Made by a program: the position numbers and the translations under genes
Notes under the pieces: generated by a model
Told to the model about the DNA's origin: nothing
Database searches by the model: none
The model's input: the letters and a program-made list of their open reading frames with translations, nothing else
Source: Syntrophomonadaceae bacterium
GTDB lineage: Bacteria > Bacillota > Syntrophomonadia > Syntrophomonadales > Syntrophomonadaceae
Assembly (NCBI GenBank): GCA_028698695.1
Contig: JAQVWB010000002.1
Location: 1 to 46,358 of the forward strand
DNA length: 46,358 nt
Direction: 5' to 3'
Part shown: positions 1-8,643 of the stretch, in pieces
How the letters are laid out: the number at the start of each line of letters is the position of its first letter
How positions within the stretch are numbered: position 1 is the first letter of the stretch

Positions 1-246
1 ACTGAAATAGCTTGGGTTCTTCGTAGAATGATATACTGCTATGGCAGAAAAGATGCTCTGTTAAAAAAAGTGCCCATTGAAAGATTGTTTATGAATATAG
101 TAGATATTCTAAGGGTTTTCTTTCTCGTGTTGGATCACGGCGATCCCGATATCGATGAAAATATCAGGTTATACATTTCCGCGAAATTAACTGATGCTAC
201 TTGGGGTGTTAATTCTCGAACACGCGAATACTTGCATAAAATGTAA
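1..246 (+). CDS. C-terminal end of an unknown protein (5' truncated by window edge)
   Basis: The frame is open from base 1 and stops with TAA at 244-246, so about 81 residues of a longer protein are seen. An internal ATG at 28 has no convincing Shine-Dalgarno, so it is probably not the start. The fragment has a hydrophobic stretch around MNIVDILRVFFLVLDHG followed by an acidic DPDIDENIRLY segment. I recognise no family. A strong intrinsic terminator begins 11 bases after the stop, which supports this being a real gene end. Confidence 0.55.
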   Translation, partial: TEIAWVLRRMIYCYGRKDALLKKVPIERLFMNIVDILRVFFLVLDHGDPDIDENIRLYISAKLTDATWGVNSRTREYLHKM

Positions 247-257
247 GTCCATCAAAG

Positions 258-282
258 AGCCGCTGTTCGAGCGGCTTTTTTT
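258..282 (+). terminator. Rho-independent terminator
   Basis: The perfect 7-bp stem AGCCGCT/AGCGGCT (258-264 and 270-276) has the loop GTTCG and is followed by a run of seven T. It ends the transcript of the upstream partial gene. Confidence 0.85.
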
Positions 283-341
283 ATGATTGTAATTAAACAT
301 TAATAAGTTAAAATAGCGCTTAAAAACAAGGGGAGTTTTTC

Positions 342-956
342 ATGTCATTAAGCAGTCGTGAGAACAATATACGCAGAATAATTAATATGGAAGACCGTGT
401 ATGTAACTGTGACAGGTGTAAAAATGTAACTCCCTGTGTTAGAAAGCCATCATTAGGTAAAGGGGAGCTTGAACCTGAGTTATTACTGGTATTTGAAAGC
501 GAGAGTCTGAGTAGGGAAGAAGTACTAAAGCTAAGGAACATAATAAAAGAAGGTTTAAATATAGATAAAATTTATCATACCTATCTGGTCAGGTGCCAAC
601 CTAAAGTATGTACCAGTCGCAACAATGTAAACCATTATTCATTTCCAAGATTAATTGATAATGACTCTAATTGTCTGTTAACAGGACAGAGCTGCTCAGG
701 GATACCAGTGCCATCCAATAACGATGAAATAATAGCCTGCATGCCTTTTCTGATTGAGGAAATTCAGATTTTAAATCCAAAATATGTTCTGCTAATGGGA
801 GACCGTGTAAGTATGTTTGTTTTAAAATCATTTGGATATTATAATCATATAACAGAATCTTGCTATGAATATGAAAACATGAAAATTATGGTAACAGTAG
901 ACCATAATAAATTTTCAGACCATGAATGCCAGCTCTTAAAAATGCATCTGAATTAA
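342..956 (+). CDS. Divergent uracil-DNA glycosylase-like Fe-S protein
   Basis: This 204-residue protein resembles the iron-sulfur (family 4/5-like) uracil-DNA glycosylase fold. Visible matches are an N-terminal CxxC (C23/C26), a KCRPP-like segment VRCQP (C85), and an ACMPFL segment (C133) followed by LNPKYVLLMGD, corresponding to the ACRPxL...KPKxIVxLG region. These four cysteines match the positions of the known 4Fe-4S ligands. The catalytic GEAPG motif reads FESES instead, and no HPS-type motif follows VTVDHNK. Activity on uracil is therefore doubtful. The start ATG 342 has AGGGGAG at 329-335. The gene appears monocistronic. Confidence is moderate for the superfamily and low for enzymatic function. 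Confidence 0.6.
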   Translation: MSLSSRENNIRRIINMEDRVCNCDRCKNVTPCVRKPSLGKGELEPELLLVFESESLSREEVLKLRNIIKEGLNIDKIYHTYLVRCQPKVCTSRNNVNHYSFPRLIDNDSNCLLTGQSCSGIPVPSNNDEIIACMPFLIEEIQILNPKYVLLMGDRVSMFVLKSFGYYNHITESCYEYENMKIMVTVDHNKFSDHECQLLKMHLN

Positions 957-1423
957 TCTATCGAGTTAGTTTTTTATCAGAATCAGTAAGCGGTCATAAA
1001 TAAGATATTGGGAACAGGCTTTGGTAGTAAAGGTGTGAGAATTCGATTCCGTGTCGACTTTAATTCTACATTAATCTACAAACAAGTCAAGGCTCTTGCT
1101 GAAAAAATGCAAATATTTACGAAAGAGGAAGGTCAGGAAGATATTTTACTTTCATATATTCCTGATTAGGAAACTTGAGATATTAACAACCTTTCCCTGA
1201 TCCTTCATAACAGTTATTATCAATGTATGACTCTGGCACATATGGTTATATTTTTTATAGCACCGGATGTTTTATTGACACCGTAGTGTCCATATTGAGC
1301 TGATGAGTTATTTCTTTGTGTGGAAAAATGAAAGGGGGTAACGCATAATTAATTAACCAGGGAGATATTCTATGGTTATGTATTATCGTAATATTTAGGA
1401 AAAGAAAGGGGTATTGCTGCTAA
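957..1423. other. Gene-poor region with a decayed ORF
   Basis: This 467-base stretch lies between the UDG-like gene and the pyrophosphatase. It contains a 59-codon open frame without a good start (990-1169, listed separately) and a small hairpin GACAC-CGTA-GTGTC at 1277-1290. An eight-codon ATG ORF lies at 1372-1398 behind AGGGAG. The ribosome binding site of the pyrophosphatase (AAGGGG near 1406-1411) is at the right end. I see no clear terminator for the upstream gene and no consensus promoter. Confidence 0.5.
990..1169 (+). pseudogene. Start-less 59-codon open frame, possible gene remnant
   Basis: The frame is open from just after an in-frame TAA at 987 to TAG at 1167-1169. It encodes a protein-like sequence including LGTGFGSKGVRIRFRVDF and QVKALAEKMQIF. 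The only ATG is at 1107, and neither it nor TTG 1008 or GTG 1035 has a Shine-Dalgarno. The composition looks like coding sequence, so it may be the tail of a decayed gene. I do not recognise the family, and a chance ORF is possible. Confidence 0.3.
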
Positions 1424-3865
1424 ATGAATTTTGTGTTATCAAACAAAGCAACCAAAGCATTAATGGGTATGTTTGCCAGCCTTATGATGCTTTTGGCATA
1501 TCCTGCGGTTGCACTGGCTGGTGAAGCCAACCTGGTTCTGCCAGTACTGGATTCAAATCAAAACAATCTTTTAATAATTGGTATAGTAGTTTGCATACTG
1601 GGTATGCTCTTTGGTTTATATCAATTTAAGAGAGTTGAAAAGTTTCAGGCTCATCAGTCCATGCTGGATGTCGCAGCCACCATTTATGAAACTTGTAAAA
1701 CCTATCTGTTGCAACAAGGTAAACTTCTTATAATCTTATTCGCCTTTATTGGTTTCTGTATTGCTTTCTATTTTGGATTCCTGCAGGAAATGCCGGTTAG
1801 TAGTGTTTTACTAATTCTGGCCTGGACTGTAATAGGCATTCTGGGTTCTTACAGTGTTGCCTGGTATGGAATTCGTATGAATACTTTGGCAAACAGTCGT
1901 ACGGCATTTGCTTCATTGGAAAGAAAGCCTTTAAAGGTTTTAAACATAGCTTTGGATGCCGGTATGAGTATAGGTGTTTTGCTGGTTTGCGTAGAATTAA
2001 TAATGATGTTAATCATTTTATTATTTGTTCCCCGTGAATTGGCTGGTGCAAGTTTCATCGGTTTTGCTATTGGTGAATCTTTAGGCGCCAGTGCTCTGCG
2101 TATTGCCGGTGGAATATTTACCAAGATAGCTGATATCGGTTCTGATTTAATGAAAATCGAATTTGGAATTAAAGAAGATGATCCGAGAAATCCTGGTGTT
2201 ATTGCTGACTGTACAGGTGATAACGCTGGTGATAGTGTAGGTCCTACTGCTGATGGTTTTGAAACTTATGGTGTTACCGGAGTTGCTTTGGTAACATTTA
2301 TAATTCTGGCTGTAGCTCCTGCCCTGCAAACAGCACTGTTAACCTGGATATTTGTTATGCGTGTAATGATGGTTATAACCTCGATTGCTTCCTTCTATAT
2401 CAACAAAGCTGTTTCTCAAGCCAGATTTGCTAACAGTGAAGATTTTGATTTTGAACAACCACTAACCAGCCTGGTTTGGATTACTTCTGTTATTTCCATA
2501 ACTGTTACTTTTGTAGCCAGTTACTACCTAATTGGACCAGCTTCTACAGTTAGTCCTGAATTACAGATTATTTGGTTGCCACTTGCAGCCATTATCAGTA
2601 TAGGAACCCTTGGAGCAGCTTTGGTTCCGGAGTTTGTTAAGGTATTTACCAGCCCTAATTCCAAGCATGTTGCGGAAGTTGTAAAGGCCTCCCGTGAAGG
2701 AGGAGCTTCCCTGAATATCTTATCCGGTCTGGTAGCCGGTAACTTTAGCGCCTTCTGGATTGGTATGGTCTTTTTAGGACTAATGTTTGCCGCTTATTTT
2801 ATTAGTGGATTCGGCTTAGCCTCTATAATGATCTATCCGTCCATATTTGCTTTCGGTTTGGTGGCTTTTGGTATGCTGGGAATGGGGCCTGTTACTATAG
2901 CAGTTGACAGCTACGGTCCGGTTACTGATAATGCACAATCAATTTATGAACTATCCTTAATTGAAACTCTGCCTGACATTGAAAAAAACATTAAAAAAGA
3001 GTTCGGTTTCCAGCCTGATTTTGAAAAAGGTAAATATTATCTGGAAGCTAATGACGGTGCCGGTAATACTTTTAAAGCTACTGCTAAACCGGTTTTAATT
3101 GGTACGGCTGTTGTTGGAGCTACCACGATGATTTTCTCCCTGATCCTGGTTATTCAGCAGGTATTGGATGTTGATCCGGCAACCATTTTAACTATACTCA
3201 ATCCATATACAATTTTAGGCTTCTTAGCAGGTGGAGCGGTTATATACTGGTTTACCGGAGCCTCAACTCAGGCAGTTACTACTGGTGCATATAGAGCAGT
3301 TCAGTACATTAAAAAGCATATAAATCTTGATCCCGATGCCAGTCAAAAAGCCAATACTGAAAACTCAGTTGAAGTGGTAAGAATTTGTACTCAGTATGCT
3401 CAGGCTGGTATGTTCAATATTTTTATAGCTATTTTCTCTTTTGCATTAGCGTTCGCTTTCCTGGCTGCACCAAAAACTACTGAAGATTCGGTAGCCTTGT
3501 TCGTAGCCTACTTGATTTCTATCGCAGTGTTTGGTTTGTTCCAGGCGGTATTTATGGCTAATGCCGGCGGTGCCTGGGATAATGCCAAGAAAGTAGTTGA
3601 AGTGGATTTACAGGAAAAGGGTACACCATTACATGATGCTACCGTTGTTGGTGACACTGTAGGCGACCCGTTTAAAGATACTTCTTCAGTTGCTTTGAAT
3701 CCAATTATTAAATTCACCACTTTGTTTGGTTTGCTGGCCATGGAAATTGCTATCGATGATGCCTTTAGAGATATTGCACCATATATAGGGATAGCATTCC
3801 TGGCAATTGCAATATTCTTCGTATGGCGTTCCTTCTATGGTATGAGGATTCCTTCCGGAGATTAA
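1424..3865 (+). CDS. hppA: Membrane-bound ion-translocating pyrophosphatase (HppA-like, divergent)
   Basis: This 813-residue integral membrane enzyme would hydrolyse pyrophosphate and pump H+ or Na+ outward. Family hallmarks are EDDPRNP (about 251-257), GDNAGD (265-270), FETYGVT, DSYGPVTDNA, GGAWDNAKK and VVGDTVGDPFKDTS. The usual K+-dependence position reads GNTFKA (547-552) with Lys551, the residue associated in the family with K+-independent enzymes. Two oddities stand out. The substrate signature DVGADLVGKVE is one residue short (DIGSDLMKIE, from 237), and an expanded loop precedes GNTFKA. The N-terminus resembles a signal sequence. In syntrophs such pumps recover energy from the PPi made by acyl-CoA ligases. 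Ion specificity cannot be read reliably. The start ATG follows AAGGGG by about 12 bases. A terminator follows. Confidence 0.9.
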   Translation: MNFVLSNKATKALMGMFASLMMLLAYPAVALAGEANLVLPVLDSNQNNLLIIGIVVCILGMLFGLYQFKRVEKFQAHQSMLDVAATIYETCKTYLLQQGKLLIILFAFIGFCIAFYFGFLQEMPVSSVLLILAWTVIGILGSYSVAWYGIRMNTLANSRTAFASLERKPLKVLNIALDAGMSIGVLLVCVELIMMLIILLFVPRELAGASFIGFAIGESLGASALRIAGGIFTKIADIGSDLMKIEFGIKEDDPRNPGVIADCTGDNAGDSVGPTADGFETYGVTGVALVTFIILAVAPALQTALLTWIFVMRVMMVITSIASFYINKAVSQARFANSEDFDFEQPLTSLVWITSVISITVTFVASYYLIGPASTVSPELQIIWLPLAAIISIGTLGAALVPEFVKVFTSPNSKHVAEVVKASREGGASLNILSGLVAGNFSAFWIGMVFLGLMFAAYFISGFGLASIMIYPSIFAFGLVAFGMLGMGPVTIAVDSYGPVTDNAQSIYELSLIETLPDIEKNIKKEFGFQPDFEKGKYYLEANDGAGNTFKATAKPVLIGTAVVGATTMIFSLILVIQQVLDVDPATILTILNPYTILGFLAGGAVIYWFTGASTQAVTTGAYRAVQYIKKHINLDPDASQKANTENSVEVVRICTQYAQAGMFNIFIAIFSFALAFAFLAAPKTTEDSVALFVAYLISIAVFGLFQAVFMANAGGAWDNAKKVVEVDLQEKGTPLHDATVVGDTVGDPFKDTSSVALNPIIKFTTLFGLLAMEIAIDDAFRDIAPYIGIAFLAIAIFFVWRSFYGMRIPSGD

Positions 3866-3894
3866 TCAATTGTTCGAAAACCAAATATAAAGCA

Positions 3895-3942
3895 GGGCTG
3901 TTTCTAAAGCGATTATCGCTGGTGAAACAGCCCTTTTTTTTT
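3895..3942 (+). terminator. Rho-independent terminator after pyrophosphatase
   Basis: The perfect 10-bp stem GGGCTGTTTC/GAAACAGCCC (3895-3904, 3924-3933) has a 19-nt loop with its own small GCGAT/ATCGC pairing. It is followed by nine T. Confidence 0.85.
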
Positions 3943-4101
3943 GCTCCGGACATAGCCGGATTCAGAGGAAATATAACATCATAACGAAGTCTTGCTGATT
4001 TATGGAAATACTTAACTGCTTGTGGTTGGTCAATCCAGTTCTTTTGGGGGGAGAGTTTGAATAAAAATTGTTCAATAAGGATATGTTGGAGGACAACCGC
4101 A

Positions 4102-6807
4102 ATGTCAGCAATTATATTCCATCAGATGAACAGAGAAGAGGTTTTGATATCTCTAAAAACATCTCATGAGGGGTTATCAGAAAATGAGGTAAACAGAAGA
4201 CAGCAACTTTATCCCAATAAGCTGCCGGGCGGTAATGCAATAAGCCCTGTCAGCATGCTTTTAAATCAATTTACAGATACTATGGTTTTAGTATTATTGG
4301 GAGCAGCAGTTATTTCCGGTGCTATTGGTGCAATGGTTGATACACTTACTATTCTGGCTATTATCGTGCTTAATGCTGTATTAGGCTTTATTCAGGAGTA
4401 CCGGGCGGAAAGATCTTTGGAAGAGATTAAACAATTGACTTCTCCTGCAGCAATTGTAATACGGGGTAATAAACGCTATAAGGTGGAGGCATCTTCGTTG
4501 GTGCCAGGAGATATAGTTATATTGGAAACCGGGGACAAAATACCGGCAGACGCCCGTTTGTTGACAGCCTACAGCATGGGAGTCGATGAGTCTGCTTTAA
4601 CTGGAGAATCTATAGCAGTTGAAAAAGATGCAGATAATATACTGGCAGAGGAAACTTCACTGGCAGAAAGAATCAATATGGTTTTTATGGGTACATCAAT
4701 TGTTCGCGGACGAGGTACCGCAGTTGTAGTTGCTACGGGCATCGATACCATAGTAGGTGAAATAGCTCAAATGATTCAGCAAACGGTTAAGAATATGACT
4801 CCTTTACAACGAAAGTTGGATCAACTGGGTAAGAATTTAATTGCTGTTTGTATTGTAGTATGTGCAAGCGTAGCTATGTTGGGTATATATCGGGGAGAAC
4901 CTGTAATGGCTATGTTGTTAACGGGTATAAGTCTGGCGGTTGCAGCTATTCCGGAAGGACTACCAGCTATTGTTACTATAGTTCTGGCCGTAGGGGTCCA
5001 AAGAATGGCTAAACAAAACGCCGTTATTCGAAAACTGCCAGCAGTTGAAACTCTGGGTTGCACAACAGTTATTTGTTCTGATAAAACTGGCACTCTTACT
5101 CAAAACCGAATGACAGTTACGCGAGTATCCACTTTTGACGATATATATGAAATTAGAATGGATAATAATATTCCCGAGTTTATAAACCTTTCCAATACGG
5201 CTTTAAATATAAAGGACCCGGTTATGGATAGATTATTGAAGGTAGCTTATCATTGTAACAATGCTGTCAGTGAATTCAAACAGAATGGAAATTTTAGTGG
5301 AGATCCAACAGAAATAGCATTAAAAAAATTAGCTGATAAAGAAGGAGTTAATAAATCTGTTAAGCGATTATTGGAAATCCCTTTTGATTCAGATCGAAAA
5401 CGAATGAGTGTAATCGTTGAGGATAACGACCAGGTATTACTTTATTGTAAAGGGGCTTTGGATAGCTTAATACCTTTATGTTCTTCTATCTATAAACAAG
5501 GGAAAATACAAAAATTATCCCGTCATGATTTACAGCAATTTATAGAGTTGCAAAGTAAATGGGCTGCAGAAGCCCTTAGGGTATTAGGCTTTGCTTACCG
5601 GGAATTAAAAAACACAGAAGCGGGCAATTGTACTGAAGAAGAATTAGAAAACAATTTAGTATTATTGGGGATAGTAGGAATGATTGATCCTCCGCGACCT
5701 GGAGTAGCAGATTCGGTAGCTGTTTGTCAACAAGCTGGCATAATACCAATTATGATAACTGGAGATCACCCCGATACTGCTCTGGCTATAGGCAGGATGA
5801 CTGGTATTACGAACCAAAATGAGGTTATAAACGGGATACAAATTGATAAAATGTCCGACAGGGAGTTATATGACCGGGCTCTAAAAAGTCGTGTATTTGC
5901 CCGTGTTACCCCTCAGCATAAGTTTAGGATTGTAACTGTAATGCAAAAGCGACGGCAAGTCGTAGCTATGACTGGAGATGGGGTTAATGATGCTCCGGCA
6001 GTTAAAGCTGCTGATATTGGAGTTGCCATGGGCAAGACTGGTACTGAAGTAACTCGTGAAGCTTCATGTATGGTTTTAACTGATGATAATTTTTCCACTA
6101 TTGTTGCAGCGGTTTATGAAGGCAGGGCCATTTATGATAATATTCGCAAGTTCCTCAGATATTTGTTAGGATGCAATATTGGTGAGATACTGGTAATGTT
6201 CCTCGCATCACTTCTATGTATGCCACTACCCTTGTTGCCAATTCAAATACTCTGGGTTAATCTGATAACTGATGGTTTGCCGGCAATGGCTCTGGGAATG
6301 GAACCGCCGGAAAAAGGAATTATGGAACGACCTCCGCGACCTGTAAATGAAAGTATATTTGCCCGGGGGTTGGGATGGAAAGTTTTTAATCGGGGGATAT
6401 TTATAGCAGTAATAACGCTCACCAGTTTTATTACAGGTATGCTTTATTGCAAAATGAATGCAATTAATGATTTGAGTTTACCACAAACAATGGCCTTGAC
6501 TACTCTGGTATTATCACAGTTATGTTATGTTTTTGAATGTCGATCTGAAACCCGGTCGCCGTTTGAATTAGGAATTGGCGGCAATAGATTTTTGCTGGCA
6601 GCAGTTTTTTGTTCGTTAATTATGCAGCTAATTGTGTTATATACACCTTTTGCCCAAAAAATATTCCATACAGTAGCCCTGAATTCATGGCAATGGGCTG
6701 TAATTATATCTCTGTCATCGTCCAGATTGTTATTTGCCTATATCAGATATTTAAGCAGAAGAATTTTTGTTTCAGGCTCTAATTATGTTAAAATTAATGC
6801 CAGATAG
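4102..6807 (+). CDS. yloB: P-type (P2A) calcium-transporting ATPase, YloB-like
   Basis: This 901-residue cation pump uses ATP to export Ca2+ across the membrane. Landmarks numbered from ATG 4102 are TGES (167-170, actuator domain), PEGLP (284-288) in M4 with the Ca2+ ligand Glu, the phosphorylated DKTGTLT (Asp327), and the hinge TGDGVNDAP (624-632). M6 NLITDGLPA carries the Asn and Asp that bind Ca2+ in SERCA/PMR1 pumps. ATG 4102 has GGAGG at 4088-4092. An in-frame TTG at 4057 also has a purine-rich GGGGGGAGAG just upstream and would add 15 residues, so the start is not certain. It heads the same gene block as Bacillus yloB, which precedes yloC. Confidence 0.9.
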   Translation: MSAIIFHQMNREEVLISLKTSHEGLSENEVNRRQQLYPNKLPGGNAISPVSMLLNQFTDTMVLVLLGAAVISGAIGAMVDTLTILAIIVLNAVLGFIQEYRAERSLEEIKQLTSPAAIVIRGNKRYKVEASSLVPGDIVILETGDKIPADARLLTAYSMGVDESALTGESIAVEKDADNILAEETSLAERINMVFMGTSIVRGRGTAVVVATGIDTIVGEIAQMIQQTVKNMTPLQRKLDQLGKNLIAVCIVVCASVAMLGIYRGEPVMAMLLTGISLAVAAIPEGLPAIVTIVLAVGVQRMAKQNAVIRKLPAVETLGCTTVICSDKTGTLTQNRMTVTRVSTFDDIYEIRMDNNIPEFINLSNTALNIKDPVMDRLLKVAYHCNNAVSEFKQNGNFSGDPTEIALKKLADKEGVNKSVKRLLEIPFDSDRKRMSVIVEDNDQVLLYCKGALDSLIPLCSSIYKQGKIQKLSRHDLQQFIELQSKWAAEALRVLGFAYRELKNTEAGNCTEEELENNLVLLGIVGMIDPPRPGVADSVAVCQQAGIIPIMITGDHPDTALAIGRMTGITNQNEVINGIQIDKMSDRELYDRALKSRVFARVTPQHKFRIVTVMQKRRQVVAMTGDGVNDAPAVKAADIGVAMGKTGTEVTREASCMVLTDDNFSTIVAAVYEGRAIYDNIRKFLRYLLGCNIGEILVMFLASLLCMPLPLLPIQILWVNLITDGLPAMALGMEPPEKGIMERPPRPVNESIFARGLGWKVFNRGIFIAVITLTSFITGMLYCKMNAINDLSLPQTMALTTLVLSQLCYVFECRSETRSPFELGIGGNRFLLAAVFCSLIMQLIVLYTPFAQKIFHTVALNSWQWAVIISLSSSRLLFAYIRYLSRRIFVSGSNYVKINAR

Positions 6808-6857
6808 TATAATTATGCCACCATTAACAGCAACAGCTTTTACAGGAGGAATATGCA

Positions 6858-7736
6858 TTGGTAAAAAGTATGACTGGCTTTGGCAGGAATCAATTAACTG
6901 ATAATGGTTATACAGTATCCTGCGAGATAAGGAGTGTTAATCACCGTTATTTGGATACCAACATTCGTTTATCCAGACGCTATTCCAGTCTGGAAGAATT
7001 GATTATCGAATCTATAAAAAAATATGTTACACGGGGACGAATTGAAATTTCCATTAATATTGAAAGAATTGAAGGCGCCAACAGAAATATCAAGGTTGAC
7101 AAAGAATTGGCCTTAACCTATTATAGTAATCTAAAGGAAATTGCAGAAATACTTAACATTTCTGAGCAAATAAAAGCAATTGACATATTTAGATTACCGG
7201 AAGTCTTTAATCTGGAAGATGAAGAAGAAGACCTCGAAAAATTGTGGTCAGTATTAAATCTTTGTATTGATGTTGCTATGCAGGATTTAACTGTCATGCG
7301 GGACCGGGAAGGCCAAAATTTGGCTAAAGATATCCTGATGCGAAATAATCTAATAGCCGGCATGGTTGAAGAACTGGAAGCACGATCACCACTGGTGGTT
7401 AAGGAGCATACTGAAAAGATCCGCCATAGAATCTCAGAATTAATATCTCAGGAATTAATTGACGAACAGCGTATTTTACAGGAAGCAGCTATATTTGCTG
7501 ATCGTACCAGCGTAACCGAAGAAATTGTAAGGTTAAAAAGCCATGTAAATCATTTGATAGTTTTGATGGACGAGCCTGATTCCAATGGCCGGAAATGTGA
7601 CTTTCTTGTACAGGAGATGTTTAGGGAAGTAAATACCATTGCCTCCAAGGCCAATGATATCGAAATGAATAAAATCGTAGTTAACGCCAAAGCTGAACTG
7701 GAAAAAATACGCGAACAATTACAAAATATTGAATAG
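6858..7736 (+). CDS. yloC: YicC/YloC family endoribonuclease
   Basis: This 292-residue protein begins with the family signature VKSMTGFGR and ends with an EMNKIVVNAKAELEKIREQ-type helix containing the conserved EVNTIASKAND. YicC of Escherichia coli is a stress-related endoribonuclease, and the Bacillus homologue YloC sits in the same neighbourhood. The start is TTG 6858, with CAGGAGGA at 6843-6850 and 7 bases spacing. The next gene, remA, follows within 35 bases, and the order yloB-yloC-remA-gmk is conserved in Firmicutes. Confidence 0.9.
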   Translation: MVKSMTGFGRNQLTDNGYTVSCEIRSVNHRYLDTNIRLSRRYSSLEELIIESIKKYVTRGRIEISINIERIEGANRNIKVDKELALTYYSNLKEIAEILNISEQIKAIDIFRLPEVFNLEDEEEDLEKLWSVLNLCIDVAMQDLTVMRDREGQNLAKDILMRNNLIAGMVEELEARSPLVVKEHTEKIRHRISELISQELIDEQRILQEAAIFADRTSVTEEIVRLKSHVNHLIVLMDEPDSNGRKCDFLVQEMFREVNTIASKANDIEMNKIVVNAKAELEKIREQLQNIE

Positions 7737-7740
7737 AAAT

Positions 7741-7770
7741 AGGAGGTGGACCGGGTTATACCGGTAAATT
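7741..7770 (+). promoter_or_regulatory. Distant Shine-Dalgarno with intervening hairpin ahead of remA
   Basis: The perfect AGGAGGT (7741-7747) lies 23 bases before the remA ATG at 7771, too far for direct use. Between them is a 5-bp hairpin, ACCGG (7750-7754)/CCGGT (7761-7765), with loop GTTATA. If it folds, only seven unpaired bases separate the Shine-Dalgarno from the ATG. An in-frame TAA at 7765-7767 rules out an earlier start. The hairpin's effect is an inference. Confidence 0.6.
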
Positions 7771-8028
7771 ATGGACATTAAGCTTGTGAACATTGGATTC
7801 GGGAATATTGTAGCCGCCAATAGAATTGTCGCGATTGTAAGTCCTGAATCAGCACCCATTAAAAGAATTATTCAGGAAGCCAGGGAGAAAGGAGTTCTTA
7901 TTGATGCCACTTATGGCAGAAGAACCAGAGCTGTAATTATAGCAGATAGTGCTCATGTTATTCTGTCGGCAGTACAACCGGAAACAGTGGCTAATCGTTT
8001 GTCATCCAAGGATACAGACGAAGCTTAA
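7771..8028 (+). CDS. remA: RemA-family DNA-binding regulator (DUF370)
   Basis: This 85-residue protein matches RemA/YlzA of Bacillus almost throughout: [37 protein letters not shown] and [14 protein letters not shown]. In Bacillus RemA is a DNA-binding activator of matrix and osmoprotection genes; outside Bacillus its targets are largely unknown. The start ATG fits the family alignment even though its Shine-Dalgarno is far upstream behind a hairpin. It lies between yloC and gmk as in Bacillus. Confidence 0.92.
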   Translation: MDIKLVNIGFGNIVAANRIVAIVSPESAPIKRIIQEAREKGVLIDATYGRRTRAVIIADSAHVILSAVQPETVANRLSSKDTDEA

Positions 8029-8050
8029 ACCATTTATAAGGAGTTGCGAC

Positions 8051-8638
8051 ATGTCCAGAAAGGGTATTCTTTTTGTGTTATCCGGACCTTCGGGTGTGGG
8101 CAAGGGGACTATCAGAGAAAAATTATTAGCGGACAGGAGTGACATTCAGGTTTCAATATCGGCTACCACAAGGCCACCACGTGTTGATGAACTTAATGGG
8201 GTGCATTATTTTTTTATGGATGAAGCATCGTTTATACTCAAACAGACCAGAGGTGAGTTTCTGGAATCTGCTAAAGTTTATTCCAATATGTATGGTACCC
8301 CCAGAAATTTTGTGGTAGCTAACCTCATAAACGGCAAGGATGTGCTTTTGGAGATTGATATTCAGGGTGCCCTGCAGGTAAAAGAGAAGATGCCTGAGGG
8401 AATCTTTATTTTTATATCACCACCTACAATTGAGGATTTATTACTAAGATTATGTAAACGGGGCAAGGACTCACTTGAAAGCATAGAAGAACGAATGGCC
8501 TCATGTCGTGAGGAAATGTCTTATATGCCGGATTATGATTATGTAGTTATTAATGATAATTTGGATGAAGCAGTCAAAAGAGTTGAAGCTATAATAATAG
8601 CCGAACGTTGCAAAACCAGGAATCTTATTTTGGAGTGA
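8051..8638 (+). CDS. gmk: Guanylate kinase
   Basis: This 195-residue enzyme phosphorylates GMP or dGMP to GDP or dGDP with ATP. The P-loop is GPSGVGKGT (12-20 of MSRKGILFVLSGPS...). The GMP-binding region includes SATTRPPRVDELNGVHY and EIDIQGALQVK. The start ATG 8051 has AAGGAG at 8038-8043. A longer frame reaching back into remA is not needed. The stop is five bases before rpoZ, so the two are surely co-translated. Confidence 0.96.
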   Translation: MSRKGILFVLSGPSGVGKGTIREKLLADRSDIQVSISATTRPPRVDELNGVHYFFMDEASFILKQTRGEFLESAKVYSNMYGTPRNFVVANLINGKDVLLEIDIQGALQVKEKMPEGIFIFISPPTIEDLLLRLCKRGKDSLESIEERMASCREEMSYMPDYDYVVINDNLDEAVKRVEAIIIAERCKTRNLILE

Positions 8639-8643
8639 TAAAT

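Noticed and set aside
1275-1290. TTGACA with overlapping GACAC/GTGTC hairpin upstream of the pyrophosphatase
   Set aside because: No -10 hexamer is found at a suitable distance, and the stem is only 5 bp with no T run.
1372-1398. Eight-codon ORF behind AGGGAG, upstream of the pyrophosphatase
   Set aside because: It could be a leader peptide, but there is no attenuator-like structure after it, so chance is the simpler reading.
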